The notes under the pieces are model-generated. The model was not told the origin of the DNA. It ran no database searches and saw nothing but the letters and a program-made list of their open reading frames with translations. From Candidatus Sediminicultor tertius (GTDB lineage Bacteria > Atribacterota > Phoenicimicrobiia > Phoenicimicrobiales > Phoenicimicrobiaceae), in the NCBI GenBank assembly GCA_003527405.1, contig DPXH01000175.1:1-12406 (forward strand): a DNA stretch of 12,406 nt, in the 5' to 3' direction. Of this stretch, positions 5,807-12,406 are shown piece after piece (position 1 is the first letter of the stretch; every line of letters begins with the position of its first letter). The translations under genes and the position numbers were made by a program.

Positions 5807-7342
5807 CTAACGATGAGTAGTAGAAACTGAATTATAAGCTATTCTGTTTACTGCTTTAATATAAGCTCTTAGGCTGGCTTCTAAGGTATCAGTACTTGTA
5901 CTTCTGCCGGTAAAGATATTCCCTTTCTCATCCCTTATCTTTACCATCGCTTCCCCTTGTGCATCCTTACCTCTGGTTAAAGCCCGCACATTGTAATCTA
6001 CTAATTTTAGCTTAAATTTGGTAATGCGATCTATTGCCTTAAAAGAAGCATCTACCGGACCATCTCCACAGGCTGCATCTTCAAATTGTTTCTCCTGGTA
6101 TAATAATCTTACTGTCGCGGTTGGTAAAGTGCTATTACCGGTATTTATATGAAAATATTCCAATTTAAAGGTTTCTGGGATTTTTCCTATTATCTCTTCC
6201 GATACAATAGCCTCTAAATCTTCAATAAAAATTTCTTTCTTTTTATCTGCCAATCTCTTAAATTCTTTAAATACTTCATTTAATTTTTCTTTATCTAAAG
6301 TATATCCCATCTCTTCTAACTTATTCTTAAGAGCGTGCCGTCCTGAATGTTTCCCTAAAACCAGACTATTGCTTTCTAAACCTACTGATTGAGGGGTCAT
6401 AATTTCATAGGTAGTACGCTCTTTCAATATTCCAGCCTGATGGATACCTGCTTCATGGGCAAAGGCATTTTTCCCTACTATCGCTTTATTGGGCTGAATT
6501 GTAAAACCTGTTAATTTGCTCACTAATCTACTAACAGGGTATATTTGTGTAGAATTAATCCTGGTAAATTTGTGATAAATATCCTTCCTGGTTTGAAGAG
6601 CCATGACAATCTCTTCCAAAGAAGCATTTCCTGCCCTTTCACCAATTCCGTTTATAGTGCACTCTATTTGAGTAGCCCCATTTTTTATTGCTTCTAAAGA
6701 ATTAGCTACAGCTAATCCCAAGTCATTATGACAATGAACACTAATAATTGCCTTTTCAATATTAAAAACATTTTCTTTAATATCTTTTATTAACCGACTA
6801 AATTCCTCTGGTTGGGCATATCCTACTGTATCAGGCACATTTATTATAGTAGCACCAGCCTTAATTACTTCTTCAAAAATTCTGTATAAAAATTCTTTCT
6901 CGCTCCTACTGGCATCTTCTGCTGAAAATTCTACTTCCGGACAAAGCTTACGGGCATACTTTACCGCCTCAACTGCCTGCTCTAAAACTTGCTCAGGAGA
7001 AAGCTGTAGTTTATATTGCATATGAATAGGAGAAGTGGCAATAAAAGTATGGACTCGTGGACTTTCGGAATATTTAATTGCCTCCCAGGCTCGTTCAATA
7101 TCTTTCTTTACTGTTCGAGCTAAACCAGCAATAGTACAGCCTTTAATAGTTTGAGCTACCAGCTTCACCCCTTCAAAATCCCCTGGTGAAGCAATAGGAA
7201 AGCCTGCTTCTATTACATCTACATTAAGATTCTCCAATTGTCTGGCTACCTCCAATTTTTCATTAGTATTAAGTGATGCCCCCGGACATTGTTCTCCATC
7301 TCGAAGAGTAGTATCAAAAATTACTATTTTATTTTCCATCAT
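5807..7342 (-). CDS. leuA: 2-isopropylmalate synthase (LeuA)
   Basis: Condenses 2-ketoisovalerate and acetyl-CoA to 2-isopropylmalate, the first committed step of leucine synthesis. The 511 residues match the usual LeuA length of about 510. The catalytic barrel begins DTTLRDGEQCPG (R14, D15), with metal ligands H203 and H205 in VHCHNDLG, NGIGERAGNASLEE at 231-244 and AHEAGIHQAGI near 300. The C-terminal LeuA-dimer domain (about 390-505) normally carries the leucine feedback site. Pairing with the separate citramalate synthase gene suggests this one serves leucine only. It starts 19 bases after pheA. GGGAGG lies 4 bases before the ATG at 7342 and 7 before the ATG at 7339, so the second methionine is an equally good start. 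The last codons, encoding STTHR, and the stop merge into the downstream word repeat. Confidence 0.96.
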   Translation of the reverse strand: MMENKIVIFDTTLRDGEQCPGASLNTNEKLEVARQLENLNVDVIEAGFPIASPGDFEGVKLVAQTIKGCTIAGLARTVKKDIERAWEAIKYSESPRVHTFIATSPIHMQYKLQLSPEQVLEQAVEAVKYARKLCPEVEFSAEDASRSEKEFLYRIFEEVIKAGATIINVPDTVGYAQPEEFSRLIKDIKENVFNIEKAIISVHCHNDLGLAVANSLEAIKNGATQIECTINGIGERAGNASLEEIVMALQTRKDIYHKFTRINSTQIYPVSRLVSKLTGFTIQPNKAIVGKNAFAHEAGIHQAGILKERTTYEIMTPQSVGLESNSLVLGKHSGRHALKNKLEEMGYTLDKEKLNEVFKEFKRLADKKKEIFIEDLEAIVSEEIIGKIPETFKLEYFHINTGNSTLPTATVRLLYQEKQFEDAACGDGPVDASFKAIDRITKFKLKLVDYNVRALTRGKDAQGEAMVKIRDEKGNIFTGRSTSTDTLEASLRAYIKAVNRIAYNSVSTTHR

Positions 7343-7361
7343 TCTTCCTCCCTTAACATCT

Positions 7362-8189
7362 TTATTCTGTTTTAGAATAATAAGTTCCGATTACTTTAAC
7401 AAAAGTAGTATGTTTCTTTAACTCCTCTAAAACCTCCCGAGCGCTCTGTTCAAACAAACCTTTTTCAAAATCAGTATAAAAAATATATTCCCAGGGTTTT
7501 TGTTTACTCGGTCGTGATTCTAAGCGAGTTAAGTTAAGGTCTCTTAGGGCAAACTCTTTAAGGCATTTGTAAAGAGCCCCTGGTTTACTTACCACTGCAA
7601 AAATAATAGAAGTCTTATTACTTTTAGGATCAGGAGATATTTCAGAAGATAACACTAAAAAACGAGTATAGTTATGTTTATTGTCCTGTATCCCTTTTCT
7701 CATAATTTTCAAGCCATAAAGTTCTGCAGCCCAATTACTGGCAATAGCAGCAATATTATTTTTCTTTAAATTACTAATCATCTTTACACTTCCTGCCGTA
7801 TCATACACCGGAATTATTTGACAATGCGGTAAATTTTTTGATAAAAAACCTTCACATTGAGCCAGGGCCTGGGGGTGAGAATATACTTTTTTAATTAGTT
7901 TAAAACTGATCTCGTCTTTGGTTATTAAACAATGCTCAACCTTTAACTTTACTTCTCCCACTGCAAATAATTCTTGGTGTAATAAAAGGTCATGTGCTTC
8001 ATTTATCCCCCCGGTCTGAGAATTTTCTATTGGTAAAATACCGTATTCAGCTTCTTTATTGTTTATCCTTTGGAATATTTCCCCAAAAGTTTTGCAAAGT
8101 ACTGGTTTAATGGAAGGTCCAAAAAATTTAATCGCTGCAATCTCACTAAAAGCTCCTCTTTCTCCTTGAAATGCAACTTTATTTTTCAA
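7362..8189 (-). CDS. pheA: Prephenate dehydratase (PheA, monofunctional)
   Basis: Converts prephenate to phenylpyruvate, the committed step of phenylalanine synthesis, in the cytoplasm. The catalytic domain (about residues 4-178) begins KVAFQGERGAFSE and contains LPIENS, SHPQALAQC and the catalytic NYTRF motif at about 173-177 (T175). A C-terminal ACT domain follows, with GALY at about 204-207 and ESRP at about 224-227, the two regions that bind phenylalanine for feedback inhibition. No chorismate mutase domain is fused. The frame also opens at a GTG (8198), but GAGGTGA at 8195-8201 overlaps that codon and lies 5 bases before the TTG at 8189, so the TTG is chosen, giving 275 residues. leuA follows after 19 bases. 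Placement inside a branched-chain operon is unusual. Confidence 0.94.
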   Translation of the reverse strand: MKNKVAFQGERGAFSEIAAIKFFGPSIKPVLCKTFGEIFQRINNKEAEYGILPIENSQTGGINEAHDLLLHQELFAVGEVKLKVEHCLITKDEISFKLIKKVYSHPQALAQCEGFLSKNLPHCQIIPVYDTAGSVKMISNLKKNNIAAIASNWAAELYGLKIMRKGIQDNKHNYTRFLVLSSEISPDPKSNKTSIIFAVVSKPGALYKCLKEFALRDLNLTRLESRPSKQKPWEYIFYTDFEKGLFEQSAREVLEELKKHTTFVKVIGTYYSKTE

Positions 8190-8194
8190 TCTCC

Positions 8195-8201
8195 TCACCT
8201 C
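8195..8201 (-). promoter_or_regulatory. Ribosome binding site that decides the pheA start
   Basis: GAGGTGA on the minus strand lies 5 bases before TTG 8189 and overlaps the alternative GTG 8198. That makes TTG the likely initiation codon. Confidence 0.65.
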
Positions 8202-8208
8202 GTTTATT

Positions 8209-8247
8209 AATTCACCAATTCACCGATTGGCCAATTGACCAATTAAA
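8209..8247. repeat. CACCAATT/GGCCAATT word repeat before pheA
   Basis: The plus strand has TTCACCAATTCACCGATTGG followed by CCAATTGACCAATT. The words are near-copies of one another in both orientations, and ATTGGCCAAT is a perfect palindrome. Shorter relatives (AACCAATTTACCAATT) occur at about 1045-1060 before proC. Confidence 0.6.
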
Positions 8248-8435
8248 TTAGTCGTCAGCATATCGTATCGCGTATATAGTCATCTAGTTACCTTGTTTGC
8301 TAGTTAATCAGTTAATTCTAAGCATTAATTTTAATACAAACTCTAAAGTTAAATAATGAGAATTAATAACTGATACATTTAACCAAAATATTTTTAATTC
8401 TTAAACCGGGCAACCGTTAAACTGGCTAACCATCT

Positions 8436-8470
8436 TAACGAGATACGGTTCACGAGATACGAGATACGAA
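8436..8470 (+). repeat. GAGATACG word repeat (uninterrupted copy)
   Basis: TAACGAGATACGGTTCAC followed by GAGATACGAGATACGAA. Apart from one base it matches both halves of 5723-5777, which carries an extra hairpin. It begins 1 base after the ilvC stop codon on the transcribed strand. Confidence 0.75.
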
Positions 8471-8471
8471 C

Positions 8472-9467
8472 TTAGTTTTCTATCCAGGGCATCATGCTTC
8501 GCAGTTCTTTCCCTACTTTTTCAATAAGAAAACTCGCTTCTCTATTACGCATAGCCCTAAAGTAAGGCCGTCCTACCTGATTCTCTACAAGCCAGTCTCT
8601 TGCAAATTCTCCACTCTGAATCTCGTCTAATATCTTTTTCATCTCTTTTTTAGTTCCCTTAGTTATAATTCTCTTGCCGGATTTTAAATCTCCATACTCT
8701 GCAGTATTACTAACACAGTCTCGCATATGAGTGATTCCGCCCTTATAAATCAGATCAACTATTAGTTTTAATTCATGCAAACATTCAAAATAAGCGATCT
8801 CCGGTTGATATCCGGCATCTACCAAAGTACTAAATCCCGCCTGAATCAATGCAGATACACCTCCGCAAAGTACTGCCTGTTCTCCAAAAAGGTCAGTTTC
8901 AGTCTCCTCTTTAAAGGTAGTCTCTATTACTCCAGCCCGGGTTCCGCCTATTGCCCAGGAATAAGCTAAGGCAATATCTTTAGCATTTCCGGAATAATCC
9001 TGAAACACAGCAACTAGATTAGGTACGCCCTTTCCATCAACATACATTTTGCGAAGCATCTGACCGGGGCTTTTAGGTGCAATCATAATTACATCCACAT
9101 TTTTAGGTGGAACGATTTGGCCGAAATGAATATTAAATCCATGAGAAAACATTAAGACATTACCTTCTTTTAAATTTTCTTCTATTCCATCTTCAAAATA
9201 TACCCGGCTCTGTACTTCATCAGGGATTAAAATTTGTATTACATCAGCTTTTTTAGCTGCTTCAGCAACACTCAGTACCTCTAAGCCATCTTTTTTAGCC
9301 AATTCTATAGACTTACTTCCTTCGTATAACCCTACAACAACATCAATCCCACTATCATTTAGATTAAGAGCCTGCGCTCTTCCCTGACTTCCATATCCAA
9401 TTACAGCCACCATCTTCCCTTCTAAATACTCTTTTTTTACATCTTGGTCATAATAAATTTTTGCCAT
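8472..9467 (-). CDS. ilvC: Ketol-acid reductoisomerase, class I (IlvC)
   Basis: Mg2+-dependent enzyme that isomerises and reduces acetolactate and acetohydroxybutyrate, the second common step of branched-chain synthesis. The 331 residues are typical of the short class I form. The N-terminal Rossmann domain has GYGSQG (24-29) followed by RAQALNL. The knotted C-terminal domain carries the metal and active-site residues: H109 (SHGFN), K132 (APKSPG), D192 and E196 (TDLFGEQ), E228 and E232, and S253. The cofactor loop reads GLYEGSKS, so the arginine usual at position 48 of NADPH-dependent enzymes is tyrosine, while S51 and S53 are kept; cofactor preference may differ from normal. It has AGGAGG 9 bases before the ATG and follows ilvN by 118 AT-rich bases that hold nothing recognisable. 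Confidence 0.97.
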   Translation of the reverse strand: MAKIYYDQDVKKEYLEGKMVAVIGYGSQGRAQALNLNDSGIDVVVGLYEGSKSIELAKKDGLEVLSVAEAAKKADVIQILIPDEVQSRVYFEDGIEENLKEGNVLMFSHGFNIHFGQIVPPKNVDVIMIAPKSPGQMLRKMYVDGKGVPNLVAVFQDYSGNAKDIALAYSWAIGGTRAGVIETTFKEETETDLFGEQAVLCGGVSALIQAGFSTLVDAGYQPEIAYFECLHELKLIVDLIYKGGITHMRDCVSNTAEYGDLKSGKRIITKGTKKEMKKILDEIQSGEFARDWLVENQVGRPYFRAMRNREASFLIEKVGKELRSMMPWIEN

Positions 9468-9585
9468 CTTTTTAATCCTCCTTTTTTATTTTAGCCTTGT
9501 ATCTAATCTTTTAACCAATCAGTTTTATATATTGTTTTTATTATTTTTAATCAGTCTGTTTATATTTTATAAATATTTAGTCGGC

Positions 9586-10089
9586 TTACTTTTTTAACCC
9601 GGAGGCAGTAACGCTCCCCCTGGATAGGGCAATTTTACCGGTGCGAACAATCTCTTTTAAACCGAAAGGACGTAATAGTTCAATCAGAGCATTAATCTTA
9701 TCCTCTGTACCGGTAGTTTCAATAGTCACTATTTGACTATTTACATCAATTATATTAGCTCTAAAAATATCTACCGTTTGTATTATCTCCGAGCGAGCGG
9801 GTAAGGAATTAGTACTCACTTTAATTAAAGCCAATTCTCTTTCAATTGAATTTTGAGGAGAAATATCTTTAACTCTAATTACATCAATCAATTTATTTAA
9901 CTGTTTAGTTATTTGTTCCAAAACCCGTTCATCTCCTTTGACCACAATAGTCATCCTGGAAATACCAGTTTTTTCGGTATGACCAACCGCCAGACTCTCA
10001 ATATTAAAACCACGACGGGTAAATAAGCTCGCCACTCTCGCCAAGACACCGGGATGATCTTTTACTAAAACTGCTATAGTATGTCTCAT
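9586..10089 (-). CDS. ilvN: Acetolactate synthase regulatory (small) subunit (IlvN)
   Basis: Regulatory partner of IlvB: it activates the catalytic subunit and normally confers valine inhibition. Of 167 residues, about 1-75 form an ACT domain (HTIAVLVKDHPGVLARVASLF, then GFNIESLAVGHTE), and about 80-160 form the C-terminal small-subunit domain, with TGTEDKINALIELLRPFGLKEIVRTG. Length and layout are normal. It begins 2 bases after the ilvB stop and its AGGAG lies inside the last ilvB codons, so translation of the two subunits is probably coupled. Confidence 0.97.
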   Translation of the reverse strand: MRHTIAVLVKDHPGVLARVASLFTRRGFNIESLAVGHTEKTGISRMTIVVKGDERVLEQITKQLNKLIDVIRVKDISPQNSIERELALIKVSTNSLPARSEIIQTVDIFRANIIDVNSQIVTIETTGTEDKINALIELLRPFGLKEIVRTGKIALSRGSVTASGLKK

Positions 10090-10091
10090 TA

Positions 10092-11762
10092 TTATTCAAC
10101 TCCTATCATTTTAGATATAGGTGAGCCTGGAGCCACCATAGGAAATACATTTTCTTCTTTAGGGATAAGACAATCGATTAAAACAAATTTATTTAAAGAA
10201 AGGGCTTTTTCTAAAGCAGGATATAATTCTTGTTTTTTATTAACCCTTATCCCTGTCCCCCCATAAGCCTCAACTAACTTTACAAAATCAGGATTGCCAT
10301 TCAAAGTAGTTTCCGCATATCTCTTATTAAAAAATAATTCCTGCCACTGTCTTACCATTCCCAAATAACCATTATTCATAATAATCAGGATAATAGCTAA
10401 ATTATTATATACAGCGGTTGCTATTTCTTGTTGGTTCATTTGAAAACTGCCATCCCCTGAAATACAAATTACTTTTTTTTCGGGACAACCCATCTTCGCA
10501 CCAAGAGCAGCAGGAAAACCATATCCCATTGTCCCTAATCCTCCTGAGGAAATAAAACTGCGGGGTTCAATATACCGGTAATATAGAGCAGCCCACATTT
10601 GGTGTTGCCCCACACTGGTAACAATTATGGTATTATCTTTAGCAATTTTACTAATTGTTTCCATAATATATTGCGGTTTTAACTCTTCATTATTGCTATA
10701 TTTTAAGGGATATTTTTTCTTAAAATCTTCTACTGTTTTTAACCATTCCGTTTCTTTTTTCTTATGAACATATTTATTTAATTTTTCTAATATATTCTTG
10801 ATGTCACCTATAATAGGAATATCTACCAAAATATTTTTCCCTACTTCAGCCGGATCAATATCAATATGAATTATCCTGGCTTTTGATGCAAATTCATCTA
10901 ATTTTCCGGTAATTCGATCATCAAATCTTACTCCTAAAGCAATAATTAAATCAGCATCGCTAATAGCATAATTTGCACAAGGAGTGCCGTGCATACCCAA
11001 CATTCCCAAAGATAGTGAGTGAGTTTCGGGAAAAGAGCCTAAACCCATTAAAGTTGTAGTAACCGGGATATTGGTTTTAAAAGCCAAATCTCTTAATTCC
11101 GAAGAGGCATTTGAGGAAATTACTCCTCCTCCTGCATAAATAATCGGTTTCTTTGCCTTGCTTATTTCTTGCGCTGCTGCCTTAATCTGTTGAATATGTC
11201 CATTAAAAGTTGGTTTATAACTATTTAGACTGACACTTTCGGGGTATTTAAACTCAGCTTGCGCTAATTGGATATCTTTAGGAAAATCTATTAATACTGG
11301 CCCGGGTCTTCCTGTTCGGGCAATATAAAAAGCTTCCTGCACAATTCTGGCTAAATCTTTTACATCTCTTGCTACATAACTATTTTTTGTAATGGGCAAA
11401 GTAATACCGCTGATATCTACTTCTTGAAAAGCATCGGTCCCAATTAAATTAGTAGACACCTGGCCGGTAAAGGCTACCAAAGGGATAGAATCAAGGTGGG
11501 CATTAGCCAAACCGGTTACCAAATTAGTAGCTCCCGGTCCGGAGGTAGCTACACAAACCCCTACTTTCCCGGTAGAACGGGCATACCCGTCCGCTGCATG
11601 AATTGCCCCCTGTTCATGTCTGGTGAGAATGTGTTTAATAGAGGGTTCATTATAAAGAACATCATATAAGGGCATTATTGCCCCACCTGGGATGCCGAAC
11701 ATTACTTTTACATCTTCCTTTTTTAAACATTCTACTACTATTTGTGCTCCAGTTAATCTCAT
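10092..11762 (-). CDS. ilvB: Acetolactate synthase catalytic (large) subunit (IlvB)
   Basis: Thiamine diphosphate and FAD dependent enzyme that makes 2-acetolactate from two pyruvates, or 2-aceto-2-hydroxybutyrate from pyruvate and 2-ketobutyrate. It is the first common step of branched-chain synthesis. The 556 residues show the catalytic glutamate in RHEQGAIHAADGYAR (E50), the ATSGPGATNLVTG loop, the central FAD-binding domain, and the thiamine motif beginning GDGS at about 436 and ending in MNNGYLG. The frame opens at ATG 11771, but AGGAAGGAG (11772-11780) touches that ATG and lies 9 bases before ATG 11762, whose product starts MRLTGAQIVVE like other family members. It is the first gene behind the tandem riboswitch leader. 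Confidence 0.97.
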   Translation of the reverse strand: MRLTGAQIVVECLKKEDVKVMFGIPGGAIMPLYDVLYNEPSIKHILTRHEQGAIHAADGYARSTGKVGVCVATSGPGATNLVTGLANAHLDSIPLVAFTGQVSTNLIGTDAFQEVDISGITLPITKNSYVARDVKDLARIVQEAFYIARTGRPGPVLIDFPKDIQLAQAEFKYPESVSLNSYKPTFNGHIQQIKAAAQEISKAKKPIIYAGGGVISSNASSELRDLAFKTNIPVTTTLMGLGSFPETHSLSLGMLGMHGTPCANYAISDADLIIALGVRFDDRITGKLDEFASKARIIHIDIDPAEVGKNILVDIPIIGDIKNILEKLNKYVHKKKETEWLKTVEDFKKKYPLKYSNNEELKPQYIMETISKIAKDNTIIVTSVGQHQMWAALYYRYIEPRSFISSGGLGTMGYGFPAALGAKMGCPEKKVICISGDGSFQMNQQEIATAVYNNLAIILIIMNNGYLGMVRQWQELFFNKRYAETTLNGNPDFVKLVEAYGGTGIRVNKKQELYPALEKALSLNKFVLIDCLIPKEENVFPMVAPGSPISKMIGVE

Positions 11763-11771
11763 ATGACTCAT

Positions 11772-11780
11772 CTCCTTCCT
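11772..11780 (-). promoter_or_regulatory. Ribosome binding site that decides the ilvB start
   Basis: AGGAAGGAG directly abuts the ATG at 11771 and leaves a normal 9-base gap to the ATG at 11762, so the latter is the likely start. Confidence 0.65.
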
Positions 11781-11792
11781 ATAATTTTAAAT

Positions 11793-11821
11793 TAGTCGTT
11801 AGTGAATAGTGAATAGTCGTT
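11793..11821 (-). repeat. 29-bp dispersed repeat upstream of ilvB (copy 2)
   Basis: Identical over 29 bases to 5416-5444. It lies between the ppGpp-type terminator and the ilvB ribosome binding site, 12 bases before AGGAAGGAG. Confidence 0.85.
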
Positions 11822-11828
11822 GATACAA

Positions 11829-11846
11829 GAAAACACGGCACACCGT
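11829..11846 (-). repeat. Truncated 26-bp palindromic repeat (copy 4)
   Basis: ACGGTGTGCCGTGTTTTC on the minus strand matches the last 18 bases of the 5551-5576 unit at 16 positions. The first 8 bases (GTAGAGGC) are missing. It sits 7 bases from the 29-bp repeat. Confidence 0.6.
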
Positions 11847-11889
11847 AATTGTTAGGTTATTTTTTAGTCTTGTCTTTATTTTTATATAT

Positions 11890-11958
11890 AAAAAGACCCC
11901 AGCAAGTAAATCCATTTCGTTAGTTAAAACAAAAGGGACCTATCCGCTGGGGTCTTTT
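11890..11958 (-). terminator. Intrinsic terminator of the ykkC/ppGpp-type riboswitch
   Basis: AAAAGACCCCAGC (11946-11958) and GCTGGGGTCTTTT (11891-11903) form a perfect 13-bp stem ending in five U residues and UA repeats. The 5' arm is also the 3' part of the aptamer (the AUAAAAGACCCC segment), so folding the aptamer and folding the terminator exclude each other. Ligand binding should therefore turn the operon on. Confidence 0.9.
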
Positions 11959-12058
11959 ATACCCACGGTGTAATGTTAATACTTTTATATTAACATTTTA
12001 TGTCACTCGGTCCAGACTCTAATCTTAATTGATTAGACGGAACCCTAGACATACTCCC
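11935..12058 (-). ncRNA. ykkC-family riboswitch aptamer, probably the ppGpp class (subtype 2a)
   Basis: The transcribed strand shows the ykkC signature in order: TCTAGGGTTCCG, an AT-rich hairpin (TCTAATC pairing with GATTAGA), CTGGACCGAG, a 10-bp hairpin (AATGTTAATA with TATTAACATT), then ACACCGTGGGTATAAAAG with a GGGT/ACCC helix. Outer pairing GGGA (12055-12058) with TCCC (11935-11938), extended by TAT with ATA, fits the P0 helix of the subtype 2 classes. Family knowledge: ykkC subtypes sense guanidine, ppGpp, PRPP or nucleoside diphosphates, and the ppGpp class precedes branched-chain amino acid genes. The ilvB context therefore favours ppGpp; the ligand is inferred, not seen. The aptamer starts 8 bases after the T-box terminator U-tract. 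Confidence 0.85.
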
Positions 12059-12065
12059 AAAATAT

Positions 12066-12120
12066 AAAAAAACTTTCATCTTTATCTTAATCTATAAAGA
12101 TTAAAATAGGGACGAAAGTT
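12066..12120 (-). terminator. T-box terminator
   Basis: AACTTTC (12114-12120) pairs with GAAAGTT (12071-12077). The interior is extended by ATTTTAATCT with AGATTAAGAT, which gives a long stem with a TTAT loop followed by a run of U residues. The 5' arm contains the TTCGTCCCT bases that the antiterminator needs, so the two folds are alternatives. Confidence 0.88.
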
Positions 12121-12350
12121 ATTCGTGGTACCACCCTAATTTAATAAAGAAAAGAAGTGCAAGCCTCCCTTGTCTTTATCCTTAATTAGTAAACAATAGA
12201 TAACGCCTTTGAGACGTCACAGGCTACTTTATAATTTCACCTGTGCACAAAATATTTGAAGGTGAGATCTTCGACAAACTTATGCTACCAATTTACACCA
12301 ACCATTGGCTCTCTTTAACAGTCTCGGTTTGCCTACTTATTCCTTCATAG
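12066..12350 (-). ncRNA. T-box leader RNA sensing a branched-chain tRNA
   Basis: The T-box sequence AGGGTGGTACCACG is at 12124-12137. The antiterminator (12108-12137) folds as AGGG / bulge TGGTACC / ACGAA, loop, TTCGT / CCCT. The bulge TGGT matches a tRNA 3' end ACCA, so the discriminator base should be A, as in Leu, Ile and Val tRNAs. Stem I spans about 12257-12347: base helix TGAAGG with CCTTCA, specifier loop with AGTA opposite GAA, helix GGCAAAC with GTTTGTC, then AGAGAG and the distal GGTTGGTGTAAATTGG loop. A CACAGG/CCTGTG helix (12218-12245) fits stem II. The specifier segment GAAGATCTCA contains CTC (Leu, 12264-12266, followed by A) overlapping ATC (Ile, 12266-12268); CTC is preferred. 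Uncharged tRNA should allow read-through. Confidence 0.93.
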
Positions 12351-12376
12351 TTTACAATTTTTATTTGTTAAAGAGT

Positions 12377-12405
12377 AGATTACAACAATTAATCTTAAAT
12401 GTCAA
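12377..12405 (-). promoter_or_regulatory. Sigma70-type promoter of the ilv-leu operon
   Basis: A perfect -35 TTGACA (12400-12405) and a -10 TAATCT (12377-12382) are separated by 17 bases. The -10 keeps the most conserved T1, A2 and T6. The predicted transcript would start near 12370, about 23 bases before stem I of the T-box, as expected for a leader promoter. Confidence 0.75.
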
Positions 12406-12406
12406 G

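Larger units (their letters stand above)
8202..8471 (-). other. Spacer between ilvC and pheA, word repeats only
   Basis: About 270 bases without a gene. Near pheA are CACCAATT words with an ATTGGCCAAT palindrome (8209-8247). The middle is AT-rich with a few CGTAT words, and a GAGATACG repeat (8436-8470) abuts the ilvC stop. I see no T-box, no convincing terminator and no clear promoter, so pheA is probably read from the upstream promoter. Confidence 0.6.

Noticed and set aside
8202..8471. A separate T-box or attenuator for pheA in the ilvC-pheA spacer
   Set aside because: No AGGGTGG-type T-box sequence, no leader peptide rich in Phe codons, and no stem with a U-tract were found.
10081..10266. 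Plus-strand open frame over the ilvB/ilvN junction, and other plus-strand frames (129-374, 2064-2297, 3495-3866, 4080-4277, 5091-5333, 8775-8969)
   Set aside because: Each lies wholly or largely antisense to a well-supported minus-strand gene, and none shows a recognisable domain or a convincing ribosome binding site.
5416..11821. The 29-bp repeat pair as CRISPR repeats
   Set aside because: There are only two copies, about 6.3 kb apart, with no regular spacers and no cas genes.
11935..12058. Guanidine-I or PRPP riboswitch as the identity of the ykkC-family RNA
   Set aside because: The family motifs alone do not decide the ligand, but the genes downstream are branched-chain biosynthesis, not guanidine exporters or purine genes, and a P0-like outer helix can be drawn.

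Overview
All the real genes lie on the minus strand, so the window is transcribed from right to left. It is an AT-rich amino-acid biosynthesis cluster from an anaerobic-looking bacterium. The leader combines a T-box RNA with a ykkC-family RNA, a pairing I associate with Clostridia and other deep-branching bacteria. The homocysteine genes are of the kind found in methanogens and anaerobic bacteria. Spacers full of short word-like repeats would suit an uncultivated candidate lineage. I cannot name the phylum from this window.

Layout in the direction of transcription: a sigma70-type promoter at the right edge (about 12377-12405); a T-box leader with its terminator (12066-12350); a second riboswitch of the ykkC family, most likely the ppGpp class, with its own terminator (11890-12058); then ilvB, ilvN, ilvC, pheA, leuA, a second LeuA-like gene that matches Leptospira-type citramalate synthase (cimA), a DUF39 homocysteine biosynthesis protein, a NIL-domain/ferredoxin protein, a UPF0280 (ApbE-like) protein, proC, and a possible partial gene leaving the left edge. 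No tRNA, rRNA, transposase or CRISPR array was seen.

IlvBN and IlvC carry out the first two steps shared by valine, leucine and isoleucine synthesis. LeuA commits 2-ketoisovalerate to leucine. CimA makes citramalate from pyruvate and acetyl-CoA, giving 2-ketobutyrate and isoleucine without threonine. The DUF39, NIL-ferredoxin and UPF0280 proteins are the set linked to homocysteine formation from aspartate semialdehyde and sulfide, which does not need activated homoserine. The window therefore holds two routes that avoid the homoserine/threonine branch. PheA and ProC add phenylalanine and proline. ilvD, ilvE and leuBCD are not here.

The most striking feature is the leader: two attenuators in series, each with its own terminator. 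The first should read uncharged branched-chain tRNA and the second should read ppGpp, so they form a two-input AND gate ahead of the operon. Next in interest are the spacers at 2375-2663, 5399-5806, 8199-8471 and 11772-11889. They are filled with palindromes and low-complexity word repeats, including a 29-bp sequence repeated exactly just upstream of the ribosome binding sites of ilvB and cimA.
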